A stretch of 8,856 bases of DNA, from positions 5,941 through 14,796 of the forward strand of contig CAPQSW010000042.1 of NCBI GenBank assembly GCA_948688495.1, given 5' to 3'. The notes under the pieces are model-generated. The model did not search any database, had not been told where the DNA came from, and saw only the letters and a list, made by a program, of their open reading frames with translations. Origin of the DNA: an uncultured Lachnospiraceae bacterium. GTDB taxonomy: Bacteria; Bacillota; Clostridia; Lachnospirales; Lachnospiraceae. The translations under genes and the position numbers were made by a program. Positions 1 through 6,455 of the stretch are shown piece by piece. The first letter of the stretch is position 1. Every line of letters starts with the position of its first letter.

Positions 1-2
1 GA

Positions 3-656
3 CTACAACAATTTTATTTCACCCTCAACCACTGCAAACTCTGCCAAGTCCCCTAGTTGAAAATGTGCTGTTCCGTTCGTTCCCTCCGTGACAGCCTCCT
101 GCAATCTCGAAAGTTTCTCAACTGGAGCCATAACTTTTATCGTTACCTTATCCGTATAATCAGTTTCCAACTCCTTGATCTCCTGCTGCGCAAGGATATA
201 TTGAATCTTCCCGATACTATTATAATCCGTATCTATCACAAGGGACCTTCCCTGTATTTTTTCTATAATAATACTATTCTTCAAACCTTCCTGAACGGCC
301 TTCTGGTATGCACGCACCAATCCTCCAGTTCCAAGCAGCGTCCCTCCAAAATAGCGTGTCACAACCACCACCAAATTATGCACATCTTCCCGCAAAAGTA
401 CATCTAACATGGGACGCCCGGCAGTCCCTCCCGGCTCTCCGTCGTCGCTGCACCGCTGCAACTCCTGATTCTTTCCCGCCACAAATGCGTAGCAGTTATG
501 CCTTGCATCCCAATACTTCTTTTTCATCCGTGCAATAAAAGAAAGGGCGTCTTCCTCTGTTTCTATTTTCTCCAGCGTAGCGATAAACCTCGATTTCTTC
601 TCCACGATCTCACCGCTGCCACCCTTATATAATATTTTTATTGGTCTGTTTTCCAT
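3..656 (-). CDS. YigZ/IMPACT family protein (UPF0029 N-terminal domain, DUF1949-like C-terminal domain)
   Basis: Complete 217-residue protein, the normal length for bacterial YigZ-like proteins. The N-terminal IMPACT/UPF0029 domain (about residues 15-125) has the typical SRFIA segment near residue 22, the DDGEPGGTAGRPML segment near residues 71-84 and the family signature VVVVTRYFGGTLLGTGGLVR near residues 96-115. Residues about 135-210 fit the small ferredoxin-like DUF1949 domain usual in this family. The eukaryotic relative IMPACT binds GCN1 and restrains GCN2. The bacterial role is not settled, though ribosome or RNA association has been suggested, so no specific function is assigned. The protein has no signal peptide or membrane segment and should be cytosolic. 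The ATG at 656 is preceded by GGAG eight bases upstream, which supports this start; the stop is TAG at 3-5. The gene may be read through from the small leader unit upstream (promoter 881-909). Family assignment is firm, function is not. Confidence 0.93.
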   Translation of the reverse strand: MENRPIKILYKGGSGEIVEKKSRFIATLEKIETEEDALSFIARMKKKYWDARHNCYAFVAGKNQELQRCSDDGEPGGTAGRPMLDVLLREDVHNLVVVVTRYFGGTLLGTGGLVRAYQKAVQEGLKNSIIIEKIQGRSLVIDTDYNSIGKIQYILAQQEIKELETDYTDKVTIKVMAPVEKLSRLQEAVTEGTNGTAHFQLGDLAEFAVVEGEIKLL

Positions 657-705
657 ATTATTGGCTCCGTTTCCCCAACCTTAAAAAAATAATTTCACAA
701 ATATG

Positions 706-747
706 AAAAAATTAGGACGTAAGCCATAATATCATAGACTTGCGTCC
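706..747 (-). terminator. Hairpin with T tract between the 20-codon ORF and the YigZ gene
   Basis: Arms at 715-723 and 739-747 (GGACGTAAG and CTTGCGTCC) form a 9-bp stem with one imperfect pair, G-U if read on the plus strand and A-C on the minus strand. The loop is 15 bases. On the minus strand the stem is followed within three bases by six T (706-711), a Rho-independent terminator layout. On the plus strand the tail is only four T, so the minus direction is preferred. It would end transcripts from the nuclease gene or from the 20-codon ORF, or act as an attenuator before the YigZ gene. The long loop and the mismatch make it of medium strength. Confidence 0.5.
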
Positions 748-777
748 CGTTTTCCCTACTATTGAATTACTTACAAC

Positions 778-840
778 TTATTCTTTGATCTTCTGAAATT
801 GTTCCACCATATCTTTTACTATTTCACCATTACTAGTCAT
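778..840 (-). CDS. Candidate 20-residue peptide or leader ORF
   Basis: A 20-codon ORF that starts MTSNGEIV and ends QKIKE. It is hydrophilic, amphipathic-helix-like, and matches no family known to me. It is supported by context rather than by length. A promoter with extended -10 lies 40 bases upstream (881-909), AGGTG sits six bases before the ATG, and a hairpin with a T tract follows about 30 bases after the stop. It lies between the nuclease gene and the YigZ-like gene on the same strand. It may be a real small protein, a leader peptide whose translation affects the downstream hairpin, or a chance ORF inside a small RNA. It is not rich in any single amino acid of the kind seen in classic amino-acid attenuators. 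Confidence 0.35.
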   Translation of the reverse strand: MTSNGEIVKDMVEQFQKIKE

Positions 841-880
841 ATTAACACCTAACCAAAAAACACGTTATCGGGTTGAAATT

Positions 881-909
881 AGTATACCATACCCCAAAAT
901 CAAAGTCTA
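881..909 (-). promoter_or_regulatory. Sigma-A type promoter with extended -10, upstream of the 20-codon ORF
   Basis: On the minus strand, TAGACT (904-909, four of six matches to TTGACA) is separated by exactly 17 bases from TATACT (881-886). The bases just before the -10 are TGG, which makes an extended -10 (TGnTATACT). Transcription should begin near 873-875, giving a leader of about 35 bases before the ATG at 840. It is a good match for an ordinary housekeeping promoter. Confidence 0.6.
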
Positions 910-958
910 GCAGCTATTTATTTTTGCTGATGGCGCTTTGCGGCACATGGAATTACCT

Positions 959-1963
959 TTAAATTCTTTCTGCCTCTGCAAACTCATCCTCAGTATAACC
1001 AAACGATAAAATCTGTTTTTTCTCAGCGCCAGCTTCCACCATTCTTCTGACAGCATTCAGCCTCTCCCTTTGGATTCCTCTTTCTATCCCCTGCTCTATT
1101 CCTCTTTCTATCCCCTGCTCTATTCCTCTTTCTATCCCCTGCTCTATTCCTTCTTTAATTCCTATAGCTTTAATATTCTCCGACAGGTTACACATGGTCC
1201 GTATCCTCCCTTCCAATTCTGTTGTCATCACCATTCCATATTCCTCTGCGAGTATGCGTTTCTTTTCTTCAGCGCTTTTCTGGGAAAGCAGCTTCTCAAG
1301 CATGGAAATAAGCATATTCCGCGACTCATTTATATTCTTCCCGCTTCTCACATTGATAATAATGCCTTTCAGCAAATCTGCATTATACAGGTTGCGCCTA
1401 CTTCCAAAAACCGTTTTTCCGGCAAGCCCGATCTCTTCTATGGAATCGCCATCCATACTGTTATCCATGCAGATCCAGATACTGCGGACCTTTTTCAGGC
1501 TGTCATAGTCGCTGTGATAGAATTCCGTCTGTTTCTGTGCAGAAACCATCCTTGCCAGATAAAATATGATTCTGTTCTCCAAATGATACCCCAGCTTTGA
1601 GGGATCTGATGATTTCTGCGCCTCAATATTGATCAGGAATTTCATTTCTTCCTCTTTATGGTAAGCAGTGAAGCGAATATCGAAAAATATTACTCCTTCT
1701 CCCGGAACACCATCTTCTGTAGCGGACGCATGCACACGCCCCAAATTTGACAAGCCTGCATCCAGCGGTTTCGTGCCAACCTTAATATCTTCGCCAATAC
1801 TGCCCATAATATCGTCTATTTCCATATCCCTAAATTCACAGACGGCATACTTCAGTATCCATGCCAGTATCTGTTTATCTGCAAGCAGGAATTTAATATT
1901 CATATCATAGGCGCTTAATTCATCTGCCGCTTCAACCGCCTGTGCCAAATTCGTATCTGCCAT
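959..1963 (-). CDS. PD-(D/E)XK nuclease family transposase / Rpn-like protein with GIEQGIER repeat tail
   Basis: A 334-residue protein of the Rpn/PDDEXK_2 (TIGR01784-like) group, often annotated as recombination-promoting nuclease or putative transposase. E. coli Rpn proteins cleave DNA and raise RecA-independent recombination; activity of this copy is inferred. The PD-(D/E)XK core is seen as D95 in VIFFDIRFTA and E114-x-Q116 in INIEAQKSS, the ExQ variant typical of this family. Residues 272-295 are three perfect GIEQGIER units, part of a helical, highly charged tail common in clostridial members. The frame is open to a TTG at 2008, but the ATG at 1963 is preferred because AAAGGAAG lies just upstream, with four bases between it and the ATG; the TTG has no good site. 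A near-consensus promoter lies at 2038-2066. There are no terminal inverted repeats or target-site duplications, so this is not an IS element. It is flanked upstream by decayed gene fragments, suggesting an accessory locus. Confidence 0.85.
   Translation of the reverse strand: MADTNLAQAVEAADELSAYDMNIKFLLADKQILAWILKYAVCEFRDMEIDDIMGSIGEDIKVGTKPLDAGLSNLGRVHASATEDGVPGEGVIFFDIRFTAYHKEEEMKFLINIEAQKSSDPSKLGYHLENRIIFYLARMVSAQKQTEFYHSDYDSLKKVRSIWICMDNSMDGDSIEEIGLAGKTVFGSRRNLYNADLLKGIIINVRSGKNINESRNMLISMLEKLLSQKSAEEKKRILAEEYGMVMTTELEGRIRTMCNLSENIKAIGIKEGIEQGIERGIEQGIERGIEQGIERGIQRERLNAVRRMVEAGAEKKQILSFGYTEDEFAEAERI
1074..1145 (-). repeat. Three perfect 24-bp tandem repeats inside the nuclease gene
   Basis: Three identical 24-bp units (1074-1097, 1098-1121, 1122-1145), each running from ATTCCTC to TGCTCT on the plus strand, are followed by a degenerate partial fourth starting at 1146. 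Each unit adds eight codons (Gly-Ile-Glu-Gln-Gly-Ile-Glu-Arg), so gain or loss of units would change protein length without breaking the frame. The exact DNA identity points to recent expansion by slippage or unequal recombination. Confidence 0.95.
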
Positions 1964-2037
1964 GTTTCTTCCTTTCACCGCATTTTCTGCTGCAGCATTA
2001 TTTCCCAAACAATGCCAAACCCTGCAGGATTATTTTT

Positions 2038-2066
2038 ATTATACTTGACTTTTATCATAATATCAA
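2038..2066 (-). promoter_or_regulatory. Near-consensus sigma-A promoter of the nuclease gene
   Basis: On the minus strand TTGATA (2061-2066) and a perfect TATAAT (2038-2043) are spaced by 17 bases. The start of transcription should fall near 2031, giving a leader of about 68 bases to the ATG at 1963. This is the strongest-looking promoter in the window. It overlaps the 3' end of the 43-codon hydrophobic ORF. Confidence 0.7.
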
Positions 2067-2186
2067 TGACCATAGAACATAAATCCCAACTGCTGTCATC
2101 AAAACCAAAATCATCACCATTACGAACCCCGACAATCCAAAAAGGTAACGCCCACCCTCCACACCTTTTGAAACGATATTATCCAT
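2055..2186 (-). CDS. Candidate 43-residue single-pass membrane peptide (or gene remnant)
   Basis: An ATG-started 43-codon ORF on the same strand as the nuclease. Residues 1-13 are hydrophilic (MDNIVSKGVEGGR) and residues 14-43 form one long hydrophobic stretch including FVMVMILVLMTAVGIYVLW, enough for one transmembrane helix. No family is recognised. The ribosome binding site is poor: CGGAAAAA directly before the ATG with no clear GGAGG. No promoter was noted before it, and the nuclease -35 box lies inside its last codons. It follows the leucine-rich remnant by about 30 bases in a different frame, so it may be another piece of a decayed region. A chance ORF is quite possible. Confidence 0.25.
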   Translation of the reverse strand: MDNIVSKGVEGGRYLFGLSGFVMVMILVLMTAVGIYVLWSLIL

Positions 2187-2217
2187 TTTTTCCGCTGTTC
2201 TATCTCATTGCCTATCA

Positions 2218-2394
2218 TCATTTGTTTCCTGCCCCCGGAAGCAGGAGATCCGACCCATCCTCCGAGATCTTCTGGGGTGTACGGAAAGCCTGAAGGTTAT
2301 AGCAGCCAACAAGCATCTCATCCTTACTATAAGCCACTTCACCTATACCGCTCATATCCAGACTTACAAGGCTGCGGCACCCTTTAAACGAGAT
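2218..2394 (-). pseudogene. Fragment of a BspA-like (DUF285-type) leucine-rich repeat surface protein
   Basis: An open stretch of 58 codons between in-frame stops (TGA at 2395-2397 and 2218-2220). The translation has the BspA/DUF285 repeat pattern: FKGCRSLVSLDMSG, then 25 residues after the first Cys a second GC in LVGCYNLQAFRTPQKI, then LLLP. Full members are large secreted, cell-wall-bound proteins with many such repeats; here there is just over one unit, no signal peptide, no neighbouring repeats and no anchor. The first ATG (2355) lies inside the repeat and has no clear ribosome binding site. It is read as a relic of a lost gene. The assignment rests on motif spacing seen by eye; chance similarity is less likely but not excluded. 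Confidence 0.5.
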
Positions 2395-2453
2395 TCAGCT
2401 AACCTTTTCCAGCTTTTTCGAATTTCTCTAAAAATCAAAAAATATAATAGAAG

Positions 2454-2532
2454 TTTCCATATATTGCCTCATGCATATAATATATCGGAAATTCCCCTTT
2501 ACTTTTGCATTCATATATTATAAAATTATAAA
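2454..2532 (+). promoter_or_regulatory. AT-rich promoter region of the acyltransferase gene
   Basis: Two weak candidates lie on the plus strand. TTTCCA (2454-2459) is followed after 16 bases by TATAAT (2476-2481). TTGCAT (2505-2510) is followed after 16 bases by TATAAA (2527-2532). The second would give a leader of about 55 bases. A short odd palindrome GTCTTCAAGAC lies just downstream of the second -10. Apart from these, and the remnant ORFs on the other strand, I see no gene in 1964-2591. The ribosome binding site before 2592 is poor (AGGG about ten bases upstream). Confidence 0.35.
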
Positions 2533-2591
2533 AACAAAAAGTGGGTCTTCAAGACATTTAAAATATCTGAAAGAAGCAGGGCGATTGAACG

Positions 2592-3665
2592 ATGGATAAT
2601 CAAAAACTCCCAGACAGGAAAACTTATATTGATTTTCTGAAAATCTTTGCCATATATCTGGTTTTATTCAACCACACCGGCACCAAAGGATTTGTTCTGT
2701 TTACGATTAGGCAGGACTCCATCTTATATCCCCTGTACCTGTTCAATTCTATCTTCATAAAGGTTGCAGTCCCACTGTTTTTTATGGCGTCTGGCGCTCT
2801 TCTCCTTGGAAAAGAGGAGTCCTACCGGGACTTACTGGTAAAACGCTTTTTGAAATACTTATTCATACTATTTGCAGCATCCGCTATTGCCTACCTATAC
2901 AACTGCCTACGTCTCAAAACGCAGGAGTTATCCCTCACAAAGTTTCTGAAAGAAATTTACACGTTTAGGCTTACTACCGCATACTGGTATCTCTATGCCT
3001 ACCTCGCGTATATCCTTATGCTGCCGCTCATCAGGAAAATGGCAAAAGCCATGGCCAATAGGGACTTTCAATGGATGATTCTGATGTTCGGGGCAATCCA
3101 ATCCCTTTCGGTGATTGATTTTATTATTTGGAAGGGCGAAGCTTCGCATAATGGTTTCTTTTCGTTCTTCATCACGACCAATTACGTCTTTTATCCATTG
3201 GCGGGATATTATATCGACAAAAGACTGGACAAAGATGCATTCTCACGCAGGAATCTTTTGCTGTTAACTGCATCCAGCATTATGGCAATTGCCATCTGCA
3301 GCTTCATGACGCACTATCAATGTACATTGTCCGGCGACTGGACGGAAGACCATTGCCAGACTTTTTACAACACACTTATTTTCCTCCCGACAATTACCAT
3401 TTTCTTTGCCGCCAAAATGTGGTTTATGAAACACAATCCAAGCTGCCGGGTTCATAAGTTTATCACAGCTGCCGGCGGAACCACATTTGGTATCTTTCTG
3501 ATTGAGGCAATCTGCCGTAATGAGACAATGCCCATATTCATATGGCTGAATCCATTGCTACACTCACTTCCTGCCTGCTGGATCTGGATATTTACCGCCT
3601 GTATCTGCGGCGGTATCTTTATATGGGGGTTAAAACATATTCCCGGAATCAGTAAATTCCTCTAA
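2592..3665 (+). CDS. Membrane acyltransferase, Acyl_transf_3 family
   Basis: A 357-residue polytopic membrane protein of the Acyl_transf_3 (PF01757) family, which transfers acyl groups, usually acetyl, to sugars of cell-surface polymers, exported polysaccharides or lipids. The N-terminus carries the family hallmark: YIDFLKIFAIYLVLFNHTG, with the conserved His at residue 28, is followed by a second helix with VPLFFMASGALLL (about residues 59-71) and a basic loop with LVKRFLKYLF. About ten hydrophobic segments run to the C-terminus (for example around 88-104, 130-148, 161-178, 193-208, 221-240, 261-275, 293-308 and 330-348). There is no SGNH domain, so it is the stand-alone form. The substrate cannot be read from the sequence. 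It lies 123 bases before the PBP gene on the same strand; acetylation of a cell-wall polymer would fit but is inference. Ribosome binding site is weak, suggesting low expression. Confidence 0.85.
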   Translation: MDNQKLPDRKTYIDFLKIFAIYLVLFNHTGTKGFVLFTIRQDSILYPLYLFNSIFIKVAVPLFFMASGALLLGKEESYRDLLVKRFLKYLFILFAASAIAYLYNCLRLKTQELSLTKFLKEIYTFRLTTAYWYLYAYLAYILMLPLIRKMAKAMANRDFQWMILMFGAIQSLSVIDFIIWKGEASHNGFFSFFITTNYVFYPLAGYYIDKRLDKDAFSRRNLLLLTASSIMAIAICSFMTHYQCTLSGDWTEDHCQTFYNTLIFLPTITIFFAAKMWFMKHNPSCRVHKFITAAGGTTFGIFLIEAICRNETMPIFIWLNPLLHSLPACWIWIFTACICGGIFIWGLKHIPGISKFL

Positions 3666-3680
3666 AAATACATGTATTTT
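3665..3680. repeat. Perfect 16-bp palindrome at the acyltransferase stop codon
   Basis: AAAATACATGTATTTT is an exact inverted repeat that begins on the last base of the TAA stop. It is all A/T except for the central CATG. It could be a weak transcript-end hairpin or a protein-binding site. It is too AT-rich to be a convincing terminator alone. Confidence 0.4.
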
Positions 3681-3692
3681 CGGAATACTTTT

Positions 3693-3730
3693 ACGTTTCC
3701 GGCCCAAAAAAGGCGACGTTTTTCTTTATT
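3693..3730 (+). terminator. Weak candidate terminator after the acyltransferase gene
   Basis: ACGT (3693-3696) can pair with ACGT (3716-3719), and GCC (3702-3704) with GGC (3712-3714) around an A-rich loop, followed by a T-rich tail (3719-3730). The stem is short and has an internal loop, so some read-through into the PBP gene is expected. Confidence 0.25.
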
Positions 3731-3744
3731 TTCCATACTATATT

Positions 3745-3781
3745 TGATATAATACCTGGATAAGTATTATTTTTAAGGAGG
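3745..3781 (+). promoter_or_regulatory. Extended -10 promoter and perfect Shine-Dalgarno site of the PBP gene
   Basis: TGATATAAT (3745-3753) is a full extended -10 (TGn plus TATAAT). The -35 region is poor (TTTATT-like, about 17 bases upstream), as is usual for this promoter type. AAGGAGG at 3775-3781 lies seven bases before the ATG at 3789, a perfect match to the anti-Shine-Dalgarno, and fixes the start codon. The transcribed leader would be only about 30 bases. Confidence 0.65.
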
Positions 3782-3788
3782 TTTTGCT

Positions 3789-6443
3789 ATGAATTATGGA
3801 AAAAAAGGCGTAGCACAAAAAGAGAAACAGATCACCTCCTCCGCGTTGTTGATCCGTAAGAAATTTACTGTTATATTCTTTAAAACAATACTGGTTTGTC
3901 TTTTTGCCGCCGCTGTCATCGGAGGATGTGCAGGTATCGGCGCATTCAAAGGCATTATAGCATCTGCCCCGGATATTTCTGATATTGACCCGTCACCTAC
4001 CGGTTATCTTTCCGTTGTGTTGGACAACCAGGGGCATGAAACGGCAAAGCTAGTAGCTTCGGGTTCTAACCGTGTATATGTCACCTTAGACGAGATTCCC
4101 GAAACTGTCCAACATGCCTTTGTCGCCATTGAGGATGAGCGATTCTATGACCACAACGGCATTGATATCAAGGGCATTTTCCGCGCCGGCCTTACCGGAA
4201 TTGCCCGTGGATTCCGTTTTAACCAGGGTGCCAGCACCATTACCCAGCAGCTTTTGAAAAACAATGTATTTGAAGGCTGGACGAACCAGTCTGGAATAGA
4301 AAAAGTACAGCGTAAAATCCAGGAACAATATCTCGCCATTCAGCTTACCAAGGTAAAATCCAAAGAATGGGTACTGGAAAATTACCTCAACACAATCAAT
4401 CTCGGTCAGAACACGCTGGGCGTACAGTCTGCTTCCCGCCGTTATTTTGGTAAAGATGTGTCAGAACTTACTTTGTCAGAGGCAGCCGTCATTGCGGGGA
4501 TCACCAAAAATCCCTCCGCCTACAATCCTGTCAGCCATCCGGACCAGAACGAAGAACGCCGGAAACTTGTGCTCAAAAATATGCGCGACCAGGAATATAT
4601 CTCTGAAAACGAATATGAGGAAGCTCTCACAGATGATGTATATTCCCGTATCCAACAGGTCAACATCGAATATGCGGAAGAAAATCCCAACTCCTATTTC
4701 GTGGATTCTGTCATTGACCAGGTTGTACAGGACCTTGTAGAGAAGAAAGGCTATACAGATACACAGGCTTACAAGGCAATTTACAACAGCGGGCTTACCA
4801 TTGAATCCACACAGGATATGAACATCCAGCAAATCTGTGATTCAGAAGTCAATAACCCGGAGAATTACTCCACGGAAGCCAAATACTCTTTTTCGTACCG
4901 TCTGACCGTGAAAAAACCAGATGATACAATGGAGAATTTCAGCGACCAGACCATGATTGCCTATTACAGTGCATCCATACCAGATTATTCTCTGAATTTT
5001 GCAAGCATTGAGGAAGCCCAGGCGGCAATTGATGCCTATAAGGCAGAGATTATCGGACCTGGCGACACGATTGTCGAGGGTGGGGAATCTGTCGTATTTA
5101 CCTTACAGCCACAGGCGGCTGTCACCATTATCGACCAATACACCGGAGAGGTAAAAGCAATTGTCGGCGGCCGGGGGGACAAGAGCGGAAGCCGCACCTT
5201 AAACCGTGCATCCGATACCACAAGACAACCCGGTTCCACCTTCAAAGTCCTGGCTGCCTATGCGCCCGCACTGGACACTGCCGGAATGACACTTGCCACG
5301 GTTCAGGACGATGCACCCTATACCTACTCCAACGGAACCTCCCTGCGTAATTATGATAATTCCTACCGGGGATTTACCACACTGCGATACGCAATTACCA
5401 AATCCATCAATGTTGTGACCGTAAAAACACTGGCGGATATTTCTCCACAGGTAGGCTATGATTATCTGCAGAACTTTGGATTCACAACACTGGTCCAGGA
5501 TGATATTGTAGAATCGCTGTCGTTGGGCGGAATCACACGAGGCGTAACCAATCTTGAACTCACAGCGGCGTATGCAACAATCGCAGACATGGGAACTTAT
5601 ATAAGGCCGCGGTTCTACACCAGGATTTTGGACCACAGCGGAAATGTACTCATTGACAACACGAGTGAATCACACACAGTACTGAAAGAGACCACTGCAT
5701 TTCTTTTGACAAGCGCCATGCAGGACGTAGTCACCGTCGGTACCGGCAGCGCCGTCAATTTCGGTACTATGCCGATTGCCGGGAAAACCGGAACCACTAC
5801 CAGCAACCGCGATACATTATTTGCAGGTTTTACCCCCTACTATACCTGTACCGTATGGTGTGGTTATGACGACAACAGCCCGCAGGATGGCGCACTGACC
5901 TCAAATCCCAAGACATTATGGAACCATATTATGGGACGTATCCATGAAAATCTGGAATATCGGGACTTTGTTCAGCCAGAAGGCATTGTCACTGCCGCTG
6001 TATGCAAAAAATCTGGTAAACTTGCAGTGAGCGGTCTGTGTGACTCTGACCCCCGGGGAAGTATGGTAGAAACAGAATATTTTGCTGCCGGAACAGTCCC
6101 CACGGAATATTGTGACCACCATGTCAGCGCAACTATCTGCACAGCTTCCGGTCTACTGGCAAATGAATTCTGTCCGGCAGAAACCAGGCACGGAAGTATC
6201 TATATCGTAGGCGGCTCTGGAGACACAGATGACGGACAATATATGCTGCCCGCTGCTCTGGCACAGGACAATTACTGCACAGTCCACACCGCAGAAGCTC
6301 TCATACCGGAAATACCAGAGATACCGGAAATTGATATACCAGAAAATGAGAATGACAACGTCCCGGATGATGAGCCAAAAGACGACAACGAAGAAGATAA
6401 GGACAAAAATAAAGATAAAGGGGACAAAAAAAGGGAGGAATAA
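3789..6443 (+). CDS. Class A penicillin-binding protein (PBP1a type), peptidoglycan glycosyltransferase and transpeptidase
   Basis: An 884-residue bifunctional enzyme that polymerises lipid II into glycan strands and cross-links the peptides outside the membrane. Residues 1-25 are cytoplasmic and basic; about 26-52 are the membrane anchor. The GT51 domain (about 90-265) shows EDERFYDHNG with catalytic Glu115, QGASTITQQLLKN (146-158), RKIQEQ with Glu179, and KEWVLENYLNTINLG (192-206). The transpeptidase domain (about 440-720) has STFK with Ser483 and Lys486, SIN at 539-541 and KTG at 666-668. All catalytic motifs are intact. The extra C-terminal region (about 730-835) has six Cys (739, 751, 775, 784, 795, 830) with SGKLAVSGLC and GTVPTEYCDHH elements seen in many Firmicute PBP1a proteins. 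The last 50 residues are a low-complexity Pro-Glu-Ile then Asp/Glu/Lys tail. The start is fixed by AAGGAGG. A terminator hairpin overlaps the last five codons. Confidence 0.96.
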   Translation: MNYGKKGVAQKEKQITSSALLIRKKFTVIFFKTILVCLFAAAVIGGCAGIGAFKGIIASAPDISDIDPSPTGYLSVVLDNQGHETAKLVASGSNRVYVTLDEIPETVQHAFVAIEDERFYDHNGIDIKGIFRAGLTGIARGFRFNQGASTITQQLLKNNVFEGWTNQSGIEKVQRKIQEQYLAIQLTKVKSKEWVLENYLNTINLGQNTLGVQSASRRYFGKDVSELTLSEAAVIAGITKNPSAYNPVSHPDQNEERRKLVLKNMRDQEYISENEYEEALTDDVYSRIQQVNIEYAEENPNSYFVDSVIDQVVQDLVEKKGYTDTQAYKAIYNSGLTIESTQDMNIQQICDSEVNNPENYSTEAKYSFSYRLTVKKPDDTMENFSDQTMIAYYSASIPDYSLNFASIEEAQAAIDAYKAEIIGPGDTIVEGGESVVFTLQPQAAVTIIDQYTGEVKAIVGGRGDKSGSRTLNRASDTTRQPGSTFKVLAAYAPALDTAGMTLATVQDDAPYTYSNGTSLRNYDNSYRGFTTLRYAITKSINVVTVKTLADISPQVGYDYLQNFGFTTLVQDDIVESLSLGGITRGVTNLELTAAYATIADMGTYIRPRFYTRILDHSGNVLIDNTSESHTVLKETTAFLLTSAMQDVVTVGTGSAVNFGTMPIAGKTGTTTSNRDTLFAGFTPYYTCTVWCGYDDNSPQDGALTSNPKTLWNHIMGRIHENLEYRDFVQPEGIVTAAVCKKSGKLAVSGLCDSDPRGSMVETEYFAAGTVPTEYCDHHVSATICTASGLLANEFCPAETRHGSIYIVGGSGDTDDGQYMLPAALAQDNYCTVHTAEALIPEIPEIPEIDIPENENDNVPDDEPKDDNEEDKDKNKDKGDKKREE

Positions 6444-6454
6444 CCTCCCTTTTT
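6428..6454. terminator. Bidirectional Rho-independent terminator overlapping the end of the PBP gene
   Basis: AAAAAGGGAGG (6428-6438) and CCTCCCTTTTT (6444-6454) form a perfect 11-bp stem with a five-base loop AATAA. The PBP stop codon TAA (6441-6443) lies in the loop and the left arm encodes the final Lys-Arg-Glu residues. Read from the other strand, the same stem is followed by a T tract (6426-6432). It therefore suits the minus-strand gene ending at 6456 as well as the PBP gene. Confidence 0.9.
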
Positions 6455-6455
6455 A

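Noticed and set aside
678..715. Short inverted repeat TTTCA-CAAATA-TGAAA upstream of the YigZ gene as an operator
   Set aside because: Only five bases per arm in very AT-rich DNA, which is expected by chance.
910..958. GC-rich stretch after the nuclease stop as a terminator
   Set aside because: The possible stem is only about three pairs (CGC-AAA-GCG) and no proper T run follows on the minus strand.
1070..1600. Plus-strand ORF of 176 codons with repeated SSFYPLLY units opposite the nuclease gene
   Set aside because: It is the mirror of the 24-bp repeats and the nuclease coding strand. It has no ribosome binding site or family resemblance, and its composition is what antisense reading of a GIEQ-rich gene gives.
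1964..2008. TTG at 2008 as start of the nuclease, giving 15 more residues
   Set aside because: The ATG at 1963 has a strong AAAGGAAG site at close spacing, while the TTG has only a distant weak AGGG. The added residues are not part of a known domain.
959..2066. The nuclease gene as a complete insertion sequence
   Set aside because: Despite the 'transposase' label of the family, I found no terminal inverted repeats or target duplications around it.
2012..2293. Plus-strand 93-codon ORF in the gap before the acyltransferase
   Set aside because: The translation is low in complexity and Ser/Pro/His-rich, with no recognisable domain, and no ribosome binding site was found. The other strand shows the more convincing BspA-like and hydrophobic translations.
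4476..5636. Several antisense ORFs of 60-145 codons inside the PBP gene
   Set aside because: They are shadows of an intact, fully conserved coding sequence and show no domains or start signals.
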